A stretch of DNA of 41,098 bases from a virus (IMGVR_UViG_3300042301_003737:1-41098), one strand, 5' to 3'; positions 1 to 5,040 are shown, counted from the stretch's first letter. A program made the numbers and translations. The notes: generated from the sequence alone by a model not told the origin.

Positions 1-28
1 TGGGGTTTTCTTAATTATCTTCTTAATT

Positions 29-57
29 GTTATTGTTTTGTTATTTTTGGCCCGAGC
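29..57. repeat. Intergenic cassette 1: ATAAC pair plus GCCCGAGC box
   Basis: Two GTTAT sites (29-33 and 40-44, exactly 11 bp apart) are followed by GCCCGAGC at 50-57. The same two elements recur together in the other long spacers of the early block. Here the matching promoter would lie left of the window edge. The 11-bp phasing puts both ATAAC sites on one face of the helix, as for a protein-binding site; the binding protein is unknown. Confidence 0.6.
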
Positions 58-92
58 GTTTAAATGGCCAGTTTTACGTCGTGGCCAGGACG

Positions 93-130
93 GTAGTACA
101 TTCCAGAAAGGAATTAAGGGAATGCACTAC
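93..130 (-). terminator. Hairpin after the last leftward gene
   Basis: Arms 93-104 and 119-130 pair over 12 positions with one mismatch (GTAGTnCATTCC), with a 14-nt loop. The stop codon of the 127-321 gene lies in one arm. A second small stem with two TGGCCA arms (65-70, 82-87) follows in the direction of transcription. There is no clear U-run, so termination is inferred from position. Confidence 0.4.
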
Positions 131-321
131 ACGTCTTCGTCCTCATCCTCGTCTTCATCTTCAATCTCTTCGACGTCTATGCTGTAGACACCGTCATATG
201 ATATGTCATCAGTCACACTGTCTCCCCAAGAGGTGTAAGCTAGCTGTTCTGCTTCATGCATTGACTCTGCTTCAATCTCACCGTCAAAGTCAATTCTCAT
301 CTTTACGTAGTATCTAGGCAT
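127..321 (-). CDS. Small acidic early protein (64 aa)
   Basis: The start at 321 gives MPRYYVKMRIDFDGEIEAES; the GGGAGGG ribosome site sits 4 nt upstream. An in-frame ATG at 333 would lie inside the previous gene and lacks that spacing. Stop and start overlap as TAATG with the 321-521 gene, so translation is probably coupled. The N-terminal half resembles the beta-strand-plus-helix 'YxVxxxxxxxGxxEAxSxxEAxxLA' pattern of small phage proteins. The last 14 residues are almost only Asp/Glu. Such an acidic tail suggests DNA mimicry or binding to a basic partner, but no function can be assigned. Confidence 0.8.
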   Translation of the reverse strand: MPRYYVKMRIDFDGEIEAESMHEAEQLAYTSWGDSVTDDISYDGVYSIDVEEIEDEDEDEDEDV

Positions 322-521
322 TAGCCCTCCCATTCAGTTAGGTCTTTGTTGTTGAAGATAGCTTCAACATACTCAAACCTGGAGTTGTCATCTAGCTCAC
401 CTAGGGTTTCCCACTGTTGCAAGGTGAGTGCATTGCTATCAAACATAAGCAAGTCCGCTTCCGCTCCATAGTTTCCGTCATAGGACACGTATCCTACGTT
501 CTTGATTTCATCATACGCCAT
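321..521 (-). CDS. Hypothetical early protein (66 aa)
   Basis: Starts MAYDEIKNVGYVSYDGNYGA. The upstream in-frame ATGs at 557 and 536 are rejected: the first lies upstream of the -10 hexamer (548-553) and would be untranscribed from that promoter, while AAAGGAACGCAA directly precedes the ATG at 521. The protein is acidic with no Cys and no membrane segment. It is first in a two-gene unit with the 127-321 gene. Not recognised; there are Trp-rich patches (LQQWETLGELDD and TEWEG). Confidence 0.8.
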   Translation of the reverse strand: MAYDEIKNVGYVSYDGNYGAEADLLMFDSNALTLQQWETLGELDDNSRFEYVEAIFNNKDLTEWEG

Positions 522-547
522 TTGCGTTCCTTTCATTTGTTTTTTGA

Positions 548-569
548 ATTCTACCACGAACCACCGACA
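548..569 (-). promoter_or_regulatory. Early promoter copy 1 (TGTCGG / TAGAAT)
   Basis: On the minus strand TGTCGG (569-564), 10 nt ending in TGG, then TAGAAT (553-548). It drives the 321-521 and 127-321 genes. The TGG directly before the hexamer makes an extended -10. One of 14 copies with identical geometry. Confidence 0.7.
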
Positions 570-692
570 TTATATAAACTCAAAGGGGTCACGGTCCTGG
601 AAAATTTCTTCTATGTCTGCCAAGGTGTAGTCTTCTGGGTTTTCTAAGTATTCTGCCCAAGCTTCTCTAATCTCTATTGCTTGCTCGTCCAT
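570..692 (-). CDS. Hypothetical 40-aa acidic early protein
   Basis: Reads MDEQAIEIREAWAEYLENPE and ends DRDPFEFI. The start at 692 is preceded by AAAGGAACCCAA, the same arrangement as the neighbour at 521. An in-frame ATG at 710 lies exactly 6 nt after the -10 hexamer and could start a leaderless form with six extra residues (MKKGTQ); both may be used. Mostly predicted helix, strongly acidic, no Cys. The stop codon directly abuts early promoter copy 1. Function unknown. Confidence 0.7.
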   Translation of the reverse strand: MDEQAIEIREAWAEYLENPEDYTLADIEEIFQDRDPFEFI

Positions 693-716
693 TTGGGTTC
701 CTTTCTTCATACCTAT

Positions 717-738
717 ATTTTACCAAGACCCTACGACA
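717..738 (-). promoter_or_regulatory. Early promoter copy 2 (TGTCGT / TAAAAT)
   Basis: Minus strand TGTCGT (738-733), 10 nt ending TGG, TAAAAT (722-717), upstream of the 570-692 gene. It is preceded by a CCCCCAGAA run also seen before copies at 2639 and 3754. Confidence 0.75.
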
Positions 739-771
739 TTTCTGGGGGTTCTTAAGGACATTCTTAAACTT

Positions 772-799
772 GTTATAAATATGTTATTTTTGCTCGGGC
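772..799. repeat. Intergenic cassette 2: ATAAC pair plus GCTCGGGC box
   Basis: GTTAT at 772-776 and 783-787 (11 bp apart), then GCTCGGGC at 792-799, which is 54 bp upstream of the TGTC box of promoter copy 2. The GC box differs from a perfect palindrome at one position, so it can appear in either orientation. Confidence 0.65.
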
Positions 800-824
800 C
801 ACTTTTTCCCCTCACAGTATTTGT

Positions 825-1053
825 GGATACAAGATCCTTCAGCTTTTGGAGGGGGCCCTTGCGAGATGCTTCGTTATAACTGGGCATCTTTCAATTTGAA
901 CGCAACAAGGAGTGGAAACAGTTTTACAACTTGTTCAGGTTGCTTCGGGCGTTGAACCTGCTAAGCAGGGGTATTTCCCTAAGTTTATGAGCAGTTTAGC
1001 CACTTGCTTAGGTGGTTGAGATTACTTGCCTATAACTTCGCAAGAACTCTCAA
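825..1053. ncRNA. Gene-free, hairpin-rich segment; candidate structured RNA
   Basis: About 250 nt with no credible gene, just downstream of the 1055-1501 stop. Stems seen: GGAT 825-828/ATCC 834-837; AGATGC 864-869/GCATCT 884-889 with palindromic GTTATAAC in its loop; CAGGTT 936-941/AACCTG 955-960; CCTGC 957-961/GCAGG 965-969; AGGG 967-970/CCCT 977-980; CCAC 1000-1003/GTGG 1012-1015; and a nested stem TTGAG 1016-1020/CTCAA 1049-1053 around CTTGC 1025-1029/GCAAG 1040-1044 with symmetric 4-nt internal loops. The strand is unclear; leftward read-through from 1055 would transcribe it. It matches no RNA family I can name and is not a tRNA or tmRNA. Confidence 0.35.
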
Positions 1054-1054
1054 A

Positions 1055-1501
1055 TTAGATAAGGTCAATAACAGCAGAGTAAGAACTTGCTGATACTTCC
1101 TCTTGGGTTGTCATCTTCAGGATACGAAGATTACGCTCTAACAATTCCTTACGAGTGATGTATTCACGACCAAAGTAAGTTTTGTCGTTTGGCTTGATTG
1201 GCTCTGTTGGCTTCTCTGGGAAACCTAGTGCTTCAGGGTCAAACTCAACAGACACATCATTACGATACGAGTTTCTCTGAATACGAATTGGAGAGTTGTG
1301 GTCTGTTCCAATGTTATCAGGGTTGCCTAATACCTCAATTGCTTTTGCGATAAGAGCCTTCTCATACGCAACCATTTCATCTCTATACGCTTTTACTTCT
1401 TCTGCGTAGTTAGCAACAGCAACATCTATCTTAGCAATAGACGCTTCTACATCTTTGATTAGGGTTGCGGTTGGGATTTTTACTGACATTGTTCTTGCCA
1501 T
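1055..1501 (-). CDS. Hypothetical phage protein with helical N-terminus (148 aa)
   Basis: Begins MARTMSVKIPTATLIKDVEA; AAAAGGAAACC lies upstream of 1501. Residues 10-60 form a long predicted helix or coiled coil (IKDVEASIAKIDVAVANYAE and on). A central Pro-rich part (EKPTEPIKPNDKTYFG) follows, then a second helix. No catalytic motif is recognised. It is the largest soluble protein of its unit and has its own early promoter (1546-1567) and a leader of about 40 nt. Proteins of this style are common hypothetical genes in actinophage early regions; function unknown. Confidence 0.85.
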   Translation of the reverse strand: MARTMSVKIPTATLIKDVEASIAKIDVAVANYAEEVKAYRDEMVAYEKALIAKAIEVLGNPDNIGTDHNSPIRIQRNSYRNDVSVEFDPEALGFPEKPTEPIKPNDKTYFGREYITRKELLERNLRILKMTTQEEVSASSYSAVIDLI

Positions 1502-1545
1502 AGTGCTTGGTTTCCTTTTCTGTTTGGGGTTTTGTTTACTTTCTT

Positions 1546-1567
1546 ATTTTACCATTAGGGTCTGACA
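1546..1567 (-). promoter_or_regulatory. Early promoter copy 3 (TGTCAG / TAAAAT)
   Basis: Minus strand TGTCAG (1567-1562), 10 nt ending TGG, TAAAAT (1551-1546). It serves the 1055-1501 gene. Confidence 0.7.
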
Positions 1568-1648
1568 TTTGTGAAAGTGGTAGGTAATTCCTGTAAGAAC
1601 TCTGGCTTATACCTTTTATGTAGTCCGACACCACTTACACTAACTAAA

Positions 1649-1795
1649 CTACTTTACAGTAGTCCAGCGAGTCTGTCCATTTACATTGAGCTTGACACGA
1701 GCAGAGCCACTAGGGTTCTTTACGATTTCCTCAATTACGCCAGATACCTTTGACTTGGCGGTGGTGAACTGTGAGCCAACAGTTAGAGTGGTCAT
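1649..1795 (-). CDS. Small basic beta-rich protein (48 aa)
   Basis: Reads MTTLTVGSQFTTAKSKVSGV and ends NVNGQTRWTTVK. AGAAAGAAG lies 8 nt upstream of the start. The alternating hydrophobic pattern, a Gly-containing turn (VKNPSGSARVKLNVNG) and terminal RWTT suggest a small beta-barrel (SH3/KOW-like), which is inference. It has its own promoter (1845-1866), the only early copy with a perfect TATAAT. It may bind nucleic acid, but no family is confidently recognised. Confidence 0.75.
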   Translation of the reverse strand: MTTLTVGSQFTTAKSKVSGVIEEIVKNPSGSARVKLNVNGQTRWTTVK

Positions 1796-1844
1796 TTATT
1801 GCTTCTTTCTACTTGATTTATTACCAACTTTTGTTGATACCACC

Positions 1845-1866
1845 ATTATAGCGTTTACCACCGACA
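1845..1866 (-). promoter_or_regulatory. Early promoter copy 4 (TGTCGG / TATAAT)
   Basis: Minus strand TGTCGG (1866-1861), 10 nt, TATAAT (1850-1845). A TTGATA occupies the -35 position 17 nt from the hexamer. This is the one copy lacking the TGN of the extended -10, consistent with compensation by better -35 and -10 hexamers. Confidence 0.75.
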
Positions 1867-1894
1867 TTATCAACCCTTTTAGGGCATTTTCTTT

Positions 1895-1921
1895 ATAACG
1901 ATTTCGGGGGGAAATTGTTAT
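1895..1921. repeat. Inverted ATAAC repeat with G5 loop
   Basis: ATAACnATTTC (1895-1905) and GAAATnGTTAT (1911-1921) are inverted arms with one central mismatch, separated by GGGGG. It contains the ATAAC core of the other spacers, but inverted rather than direct. It lies between promoter copy 4 and the GC box at 1952. Confidence 0.55.
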
Positions 1922-1951
1922 ACTTCTTAATTGACATTGGCATAAAAATCT

Positions 1952-1959
1952 GCTCGGGC
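1952..1959. repeat. GCTCGGGC box 3
   Basis: GCTCGGGC followed by CAC, in the same orientation as the box at 792 and 86 bp upstream of promoter copy 4. The flanking 1960-1991 stretch holds no gene. Confidence 0.5.
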
Positions 1960-1991
1960 CACTGATCCGCATTCGCATGCGGCCAGGGTGT

Positions 1992-2057
1992 TTAGTTAGT
2001 TCCAGCTATCCATAGAACAAATAAAACAATAGTTAGTGTTATCAAGAATAATTCCAT
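1992..2057 (-). CDS. Possible 21-aa single-TM peptide
   Basis: Reads MELFLITLTIVLFVLWIAGT plus N: one hydrophobic helix with almost no soluble part. It starts 38 nt after the stop of the 2095-2613 gene. The ribosome site is weak (GGGATA), so expression is uncertain. It is kept because four other short one-helix ORFs occur in the same block. Confidence 0.35.
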   Translation of the reverse strand: MELFLITLTIVLFVLWIAGTN

Positions 2058-2094
2058 TACTTATCATTATCCCACACTCTCTCTATTTTGTCAA

Positions 2095-2613
2095 TCACGC
2101 TGCACTTCCTCTAACTACAATCCAGATTAGGGCTTGCATTGCTCTTGGTGTCATACCATTATCAACTGCAACTTTTTTCACAGCGTCTGCCAATTCCCAG
2201 TATAAAGTTTGGTTAGGAGACTTTTTCTCAATTCCAACAGCTCGCAACATCCAGACGTCAATAACGACAGCGTCTTCATCACCTGCAATAGCTTTTGCGA
2301 ATGAATTAGTTTTGAGACCCTTCAACGCTTGGTATCCAAGTAGTAAAGAATTGTTAGCCATTTTTAGGTTGTTACTAAGTCCAACAACATCCTGACCAAG
2401 TGAGAATGCAATAGCCTTAGCAACGTTAGTAGTCCAACGCTCTCTAGGTGAGAATGCAGAGATTACGCTTGCACCTTTTTCTAAAGATACATCTAAATTA
2501 CGTGCAACTTCGTGTGCAACTTTTTCAGCGTCAACATACCACTTACTTGCTTGCTCTACTTGTCCAAAGGTTGCGTTTTTGATTATTCCTGTGTATACTG
2601 CATAGTAGTCCAT
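2095..2613 (-). CDS. HhH-GPD-like (DUF7178-type) phage protein (172 aa)
   Basis: Starts MDYYAVYTGIIKNATFGQVE at 2613, preceded by GAAAGGACCCCAA. An in-frame ATG at 2661 lies upstream of the -10 of promoter 2639-2660 and is rejected. The protein is helical. ISAFSPRERWTTNVAKA (about 47-63) and AVVIDVWMLRAVG (about 116-128) match a widespread phage family that I recall as DUF7178. The VIDVWMLR block resembles the VDTHVxR segment carrying the catalytic Asp of HhH-GPD DNA glycosylases, and KTNSFAKAIAGD before it sits where their hairpin lies. A base-excision or DNA-binding role is inference. Confidence 0.8.
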   Translation of the reverse strand: MDYYAVYTGIIKNATFGQVEQASKWYVDAEKVAHEVARNLDVSLEKGASVISAFSPRERWTTNVAKAIAFSLGQDVVGLSNNLKMANNSLLLGYQALKGLKTNSFAKAIAGDEDAVVIDVWMLRAVGIEKKSPNQTLYWELADAVKKVAVDNGMTPRAMQALIWIVVRGSAA

Positions 2614-2638
2614 TTGGGGTCCTTTCGTTGATAAGATT

Positions 2639-2660
2639 ATTTTATCAGTAACCACCGACA
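2639..2660 (-). promoter_or_regulatory. Early promoter copy 5 (TGTCGG / TAAAAT)
   Basis: Minus strand TGTCGG (2660-2655), 10 nt ending TGA, TAAAAT (2644-2639), upstream of the 2095-2613 gene. It is preceded by CCCCCAAGAA. Confidence 0.75.
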
Positions 2661-2710
2661 TTCTTGGGGGATCTTAAGGTGTTTCTTAAAAACTTTTATA
2701 CCCTAGATTT

Positions 2711-2718
2711 GCCCGAGC
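2711..2718. repeat. GCCCGAGC box 4
   Basis: GCCCGAGC 51 bp upstream of promoter copy 5. On the minus strand a TTGACA lies 15 nt before it, a spacing repeated at 3836 and 4752. Confidence 0.55.
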
Positions 2719-2741
2719 CCTTTTCAGGGGACTTGTCAAGT

Positions 2742-2882
2742 CTATTTTTGTAAGCTTCTCTTAGCGTTCATTCTTGTTAGTAGTCTACCACTACCAACTA
2801 CTATCCAAAACGGAATAGCTAGAGCAACGCTAGTTAGGGCTAGCATTACGGATACAGTTAGAATTGTTGTCATTGCTTCCAT
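2742..2882 (-). CDS. Small single-TM protein (46 aa)
   Basis: Reads MEAMTTILTVSVMLALTSVA, continues through a hydrophobic helix to about residue 30 and ends RLLTRMNAKRSLQK. The basic C-terminus predicts an N-out/C-in membrane protein. GGAGAA lies upstream, and the start overlaps the previous stop as TAATG. It could be a host-envelope modifier or accessory lysis peptide; nothing in the sequence decides. Confidence 0.75.
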   Translation of the reverse strand: MEAMTTILTVSVMLALTSVALAIPFWIVVGSGRLLTRMNAKRSLQK

Positions 2883-3043
2883 TAGTTTTCTTCTCCGTCT
2901 TTCAACAGTTCACGATTAGTGTTTACAATTCTAGCAGCAACCTCTGACATTACTAAATACCTGGCGGTAGCTAGATTAGCAACAGGCTCAATTGAGCCAT
3001 CTTTATTCTCAACATACCAAGTGTCTACGAGATAAGTAGTCAT
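2882..3043 (-). CDS. Hypothetical early protein (53 aa)
   Basis: Reads MTTYLVDTWYVENKDGSIEP and ends RELLKDGEEN. GAGGAAG precedes the start; TAATG overlaps occur at both ends, so it is the middle of a coupled three-gene run (3043-3342, this gene, 2742-2882). A beta-hairpin N-terminus and helical C-terminus are predicted. An early-type promoter (2928-2949) lies inside its coding sequence. Function unknown. Confidence 0.75.
   Translation of the reverse strand: MTTYLVDTWYVENKDGSIEPVANLATARYLVMSEVAARIVNTNRELLKDGEEN
2928..2949 (-). promoter_or_regulatory. Early promoter copy 6, inside a gene (TGTCAG / TAGAAT)
   Basis: Minus strand TGTCAG (2949-2944), 10 nt ending TGC, TAGAAT (2933-2928), within the 2882-3043 gene and upstream of the TM gene at 2742-2882. 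Being inside a gene it could be chance, but spacing and all key bases fit. Confidence 0.5.
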
Positions 3044-3342
3044 TAGTCTTCCTCTTCCTCTTCATCTGTCCAATAGATTTCACTAAGCCAAGCGTCAAGT
3101 CTAAGTGACTCAATAGCTTGTGAGGCGAATACCCAATTCTCACCATTTCTAAACTCTACGCCTTCAGGCAACTGAATTACCTTAGCGTATTCTTCATCCC
3201 AATAAGCGTTGATAGCTTCAACGGCAACTGGTATCATTATGCTAGGAATTGGTGGATAACAATTTGAGCTAAAGTGAATTGCTAACTGTTGCTCAAGTGG
3301 AACATCCATTTCTGTCAAGCTCATTGCTGTCATTCTTCCCAT
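3043..3342 (-). CDS. Hypothetical early protein (99 aa)
   Basis: Starts MGRMTAMSLTEMDVPLEQQL with AAGGAG 8 nt upstream. It continues with hydrophobic and Pro-rich blocks (SSNCYPPIPSIMIPVAVEAI) and ends in an acidic tail (WTDEEEEED), like the 127-321 product. One Cys, no TM helix. It is transcribed from copy 7 (3394-3415) or from upstream promoters. Not recognised. Confidence 0.8.
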   Translation of the reverse strand: MGRMTAMSLTEMDVPLEQQLAIHFSSNCYPPIPSIMIPVAVEAINAYWDEEYAKVIQLPEGVEFRNGENWVFASQAIESLRLDAWLSEIYWTDEEEEED

Positions 3343-3344
3343 TG

Positions 3345-3470
3345 CTATTCTCCTTCTACGGTTTCTGTTTCACAATCACAATACTGAATCATTAGTTTAC
3401 CATTGACTACCGACACCATACCAAACTCACAACACACTTCACAAAAGTGAACGCTTAGTTGTCCTAGCAT
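3345..3470 (-). CDS. Cys-rich mini-protein (41 aa)
   Basis: Reads MLGQLSVHFCEVCCEFGMVS and ends CDCETETVEGE. Cys at 10, 13, 14, 31 and 33 make a CxxC/CxC metal-binding pattern. The start overlaps the previous stop as TAATG, which compensates for a weak ribosome site and supports this start. Probably a zinc-binding adaptor-sized protein; partner unknown. Confidence 0.7.
   Translation of the reverse strand: MLGQLSVHFCEVCCEFGMVSVVNGKLMIQYCDCETETVEGE
3394..3415 (-). promoter_or_regulatory. Early promoter copy 7, inside a gene (TGTCGG / TAAACT)
   Basis: Minus strand TGTCGG (3415-3410), 10 nt ending TGG, TAAACT (3399-3394), within the 3345-3470 gene. It would drive 3043-3342. Confidence 0.5.
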
Positions 3471-3616
3471 TACTTTACCAACTTTCTTGCTGAGGGATGA
3501 TTACTTCTAATAGCATAACATCTACCACAGACATTTATGAGATACCAACCATACAGATTTTCAGGTCTAAGTAGTCTATTACAGTCTGAACAGTTATAGA
3601 CTTTCTTTGATAGCAT
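3470..3616 (-). CDS. Zinc-ribbon mini-protein (48 aa)
   Basis: Reads MLSKKVYNCSDCNRLLRPEN, with Cys9/Cys12 and Cys30/Cys33 (CSDC and CGRC) about 17 residues apart: a classic four-Cys zinc ribbon. Basic C-terminus (PSARKLVK). It overlaps the preceding gene by 23 nt and the next by TAATG. A nucleic-acid or protein-binding role is inferred from the fold only. Confidence 0.75.
   Translation of the reverse strand: MLSKKVYNCSDCNRLLRPENLYGWYLINVCGRCYAIRSNHPSARKLVK
3512..3533 (-). promoter_or_regulatory. Early promoter copy 8, inside a gene (TGTCTG / TATGCT)
   Basis: Minus strand TGTCTG (3533-3528), 10 nt ending TGT, TATGCT (3517-3512), within the 3470-3616 gene. This is the weakest match, with a T in the box and a poor hexamer. 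Confidence 0.4.
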
Positions 3617-3746
3617 TTCGCTTATGTTCACTTCTTGTGCCTTTCTTTGGGGCAGGGGTGATTACCTTATGCTTAGTCTTTAGCATAGTGTGGAATAACG
3701 CTTGGCTTTCTGCCTTGCGTCTGGCTTCGTTTCTTTTTCCTAACAT
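3594..3746 (-). CDS. Basic 50-aa protein, probably leaderless
   Basis: Starts MLGKRNEARRKAESQALFHT and ends EHKRNAIKESL. Very Lys/Arg-rich and helical, so nucleic-acid binding is plausible. The frame is open to 3815, but that stretch runs through the promoter. The ATG at 3746 is 7 nt from the end of the -10 (3759-3754), so the mRNA would begin at or next to the start codon. GGGGAG abuts the ATG too closely to serve as a normal ribosome site. Confidence 0.65.
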   Translation of the reverse strand: MLGKRNEARRKAESQALFHTMLKTKHKVITPAPKKGTRSEHKRNAIKESL

Positions 3747-3753
3747 ACTCCCC

Positions 3754-3775
3754 ATTTTACCACTACCCTCCGACA
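3754..3775 (-). promoter_or_regulatory. Early promoter copy 9 (TGTCGG / TAAAAT)
   Basis: Minus strand TGTCGG (3775-3770), 10 nt ending TGG, TAAAAT (3759-3754). It is preceded by CCCCAGAA and points into the 3746 gene. Confidence 0.75.
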
Positions 3776-3813
3776 TTTCTGGGGTATTTTCAGGGGAGAT
3801 TATAATAAACATC

Positions 3814-3843
3814 ATAACAACTTTATAACAGTTTCGCCCGAGC
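3814..3843. repeat. Intergenic cassette 5: ATAAC pair plus GCCCGAGC box
   Basis: ATAAC at 3814-3818 and 3825-3829 (11 bp apart), then GCCCGAGC at 3836-3843, 61 bp upstream of promoter copy 9. Confidence 0.65.
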
Positions 3844-3865
3844 CCATTTCTGGGGATCTGTCAAA

Positions 3866-4006
3866 TCAAAAAGGCGGTGAGTTCTTTTCTAACTCTTCGT
3901 GTATTCTTTTATTTTCATCTAGCAAAAACAAAACAGCTACTAACTGAAGGAATACAAAAACAATTACCAAAACAACTACTACTAAAAAAAAGATAATCCA
4001 TTCCAT
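3866..4006 (-). CDS. Small single-TM protein (46 aa)
   Basis: Reads MEWIIFFLVVVVLVIVFVFL, then LLDENKRIHEELEKNSPPF. One long hydrophobic helix (3-29) and a short charged amphipathic tail, i.e. N-terminally anchored with a cytoplasmic tail. GAGGAG lies upstream of the start. It resembles phage spanin- or holin-accessory-sized proteins, but function is unassigned. Confidence 0.8.
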   Translation of the reverse strand: MEWIIFFLVVVVLVIVFVFLQLVAVLFLLDENKRIHEELEKNSPPF

Positions 4007-4008
4007 TT

Positions 4009-4104
4009 TTATTTCTCCTCTGGTGTTGTAAATAATTCGCCAACATCTTCTGTTAGCATTAGGTCAATTTGATAAATCAACATTTCTAATTCTTCGCTAC
4101 TCAT
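4009..4104 (-). CDS. Acidic 31-aa protein
   Basis: Reads MSSEELEMLIYQIDLMLTED and ends FTTPEEK. GGAG lies 6-8 nt before the ATG at 4104; another in-frame ATG at 4110 is too close to that site. A predicted amphipathic helix. It overlaps the upstream gene by 8 nt and ends 3 nt before the next start. Confidence 0.6.
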   Translation of the reverse strand: MSSEELEMLIYQIDLMLTEDVGELFTTPEEK

Positions 4105-4267
4105 CTTCATCTCCAAAAAATTCAGCAAACTCTGACAAGCCAATTCTGTATGCGATAGGGTCGCACTCTTTTAGAATTTGTGAAGGTCTAAACGAAACAT
4201 CACCCATTATGTAAACAGGGTAAACTTCATCTAGCGTGTCATCAAAACGCTCTTGTAAACTTTCCAT
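4097..4267 (-). CDS. Hypothetical phage protein (56 aa)
   Basis: Reads MESLQERFDDTLDEVYPVYI and includes FRPSQILKECDPIAYRIGLS, a conserved-looking block seen in small hypothetical phage proteins. Acidic C-terminus (FFGDEDE). The start overlaps the stop of the 4267-4458 gene as TAATG. No enzymatic motif. Confidence 0.75.
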   Translation of the reverse strand: MESLQERFDDTLDEVYPVYIMGDVSFRPSQILKECDPIAYRIGLSEFAEFFGDEDE

Positions 4268-4458
4268 TACCACTCCTTCGCAACTTCTAAGACCTTCTTG
4301 GCGTAAGCCTTGCTAGTCTTGTGTCCAAGCATACCAAACATTCCCGCATAAGCGTTTCGCTTAGCGTCTGTCCAATTCATTCCTTTAGCTTCATTCTTTT
4401 TGGTCAAGACCTCTAGGGCTTCTTCCAAAATTGCTTCTGCTTCTGTTAGTTTTCTCAT
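4267..4458 (-). CDS. Helical early protein (63 aa)
   Basis: Starts MRKLTEAEAILEEALEVLTK with GAAAGGAAATAA upstream. Helical throughout, with a Gly/Met/Ala core (AYAGMFGMLGHKTSKAYAKK) that looks like two packed helices. First gene of a four-gene coupled unit (4267-4458, 4097-4267, 4009-4104, 3866-4006) transcribed from 4480-4501. Function unknown. Confidence 0.8.
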   Translation of the reverse strand: MRKLTEAEAILEEALEVLTKKNEAKGMNWTDAKRNAYAGMFGMLGHKTSKAYAKKVLEVAKEW

Positions 4459-4479
4459 TTATTTCCTTTCGTTAGTTTT

Positions 4480-4501
4480 ACTCTAGCATAACCCTCTGAC
4501 A
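4480..4501 (-). promoter_or_regulatory. Early promoter copy 10 (TGTCAG / TAGAGT)
   Basis: Minus strand TGTCAG (4501-4496), 10 nt ending TGC, TAGAGT (4485-4480). It lies between the zinc-ribbon gene 4502-4642 and the four-gene unit. Confidence 0.65.
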
Positions 4502-4642
4502 TTAGTAAAAGTCATTAGGGTCAAGATTTAGATAAACAATAGCCTTATCTAAGTCCATCATTCCATCATACTCTTTACACCAATTACAAACAATAGTGTC
4601 TGGTGAATAGACGCTCTCGCAGTAAACACACATCTTGTCCAT
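4502..4642 (-). CDS. Zinc-ribbon mini-protein (46 aa)
   Basis: Reads MDKMCVYCESVYSPDTIVCN and continues WCKEYDGMMDLDKAIVYLNL. Cys5/Cys8 and Cys19/Cys22 form a compact CxxC-x10-CxxC zinc site. AAAGGAG precedes the start. Acidic C-terminal helix. Its stop abuts promoter copy 10. Confidence 0.8.
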   Translation of the reverse strand: MDKMCVYCESVYSPDTIVCNWCKEYDGMMDLDKAIVYLNLDPNDFY

Positions 4643-4671
4643 TTATTTCTCCTTTATTTCTGATTACTTTT

Positions 4672-4693
4672 ACCCTATCACACACCACCGACA
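4672..4693 (-). promoter_or_regulatory. Early promoter copy 11 (TGTCGG / TAGGGT)
   Basis: Minus strand TGTCGG (4693-4688), 10 nt ending TGA, TAGGGT (4677-4672). It drives the 4502-4642 zinc-ribbon gene. Confidence 0.7.
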
Positions 4694-4719
4694 TTTCTGG
4701 CACTTTTCTGGCACTTTTC

Positions 4720-4759
4720 ATAACAGTATCATAACAAAGTTATCCACAGCCGCCCGTGC
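4720..4759. repeat. Intergenic cassette 6: ATAAC pair, DnaA box, GCCCGTGC box
   Basis: ATAAC at 4720-4724 and 4731-4735 (11 bp), a perfect DnaA box TTATCCACA at 4740-4748, and a one-base variant GC box GCCCGTGC at 4752-4759, 59 bp upstream of promoter copy 11. Confidence 0.55.
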
Positions 4760-4774
4760 AGGTTTCCCTGGATC

Positions 4775-4793
4775 TGTCAAATCAACACGCCGT
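4775..4793. repeat. 19-bp repeat copy A (TGTCAA ... ACACGCCGT)
   Basis: TGTCAA, 2 nt, then CAACACGCCGT. Two closer copies (CGACACGCCGT) lie at 5335 and 5423. This copy overlaps the stop of the 4793-4912 gene by one base. Its role is unknown. Confidence 0.5.
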
Positions 4794-4912
4794 TAGAACG
4801 GAGGCTTATTCCTCCAAAGACCTTTACGGTATCCAACACCGTGAGCCCATAGATAAACAAAGCCAGCAATAGCCAAATCAACTACTAAATTGAATCCGTT
4901 ATAAAAAATCAT
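4793..4912 (-). CDS. Small membrane protein (39 aa)
   Basis: Reads MIFYNGFNLVVDLAIAGFVY, then LWAHGVGYRKGLWRNKPPF. One TM helix (about 3-24) and a basic, aromatic tail. GGAAGG precedes the start, which overlaps the upstream stop as TAATG. It ends in PPF like the 3866-4006 TM protein, perhaps a shared C-terminal signal or chance. Confidence 0.7.
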   Translation of the reverse strand: MIFYNGFNLVVDLAIAGFVYLWAHGVGYRKGLWRNKPPF

Positions 4913-5040
4913 TAGTTGCCTTCCTTTTTATTATCAAAGTGAATCCCTACAGCCAAAACACCAAGGAATACAATAGCCCAAAAATACACGACTACAAGGG
5001 CAGGAATCTCTACGCCTAGAATCTCTACTACTATGTTCAT
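4912..5040 (-). CDS. Small membrane protein (42 aa)
   Basis: Reads MNIVVEILGVEIPALVVVYF, then WAIVFLGVLAVGIHFDNKKE. One TM helix (about 11-33) with a short charged tail. AAAGGATAAG lies upstream. Co-transcribed with the TM gene 4793-4912 from promoter 5069-5090. The adjacent pair of one-helix proteins may act together. Confidence 0.75.
   Translation of the reverse strand: MNIVVEILGVEIPALVVVYFWAIVFLGVLAVGIHFDNKKEGN

Noticed and set aside
721-894. Minus-strand ORF of about 50 aa beginning MPSYNEASRKGPLQ
   Set aside because: It ends inside promoter copy 2, crosses cassette 2 and lacks a good ribosome site; non-coding structure explains the segment better.
820-1050. tRNA or tmRNA in the hairpin-rich segment (a GGTTCAA sequence near 950-960 on the minus strand)
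   Set aside because: No cloverleaf, acceptor stem or tag ORF could be built around it; the TTCAA lies in the CAGGTT stem instead of a T-loop.
1796-1978. Minus-strand 60-aa ORF (MRMRISGPSRFL...)
   Set aside because: It runs through the GC box, the inverted ATAAC repeat and early promoter copy 4, so it is regulatory DNA. A similar SGPS stretch at 792 simply reflects the repeated GTGGCCCGAGC.
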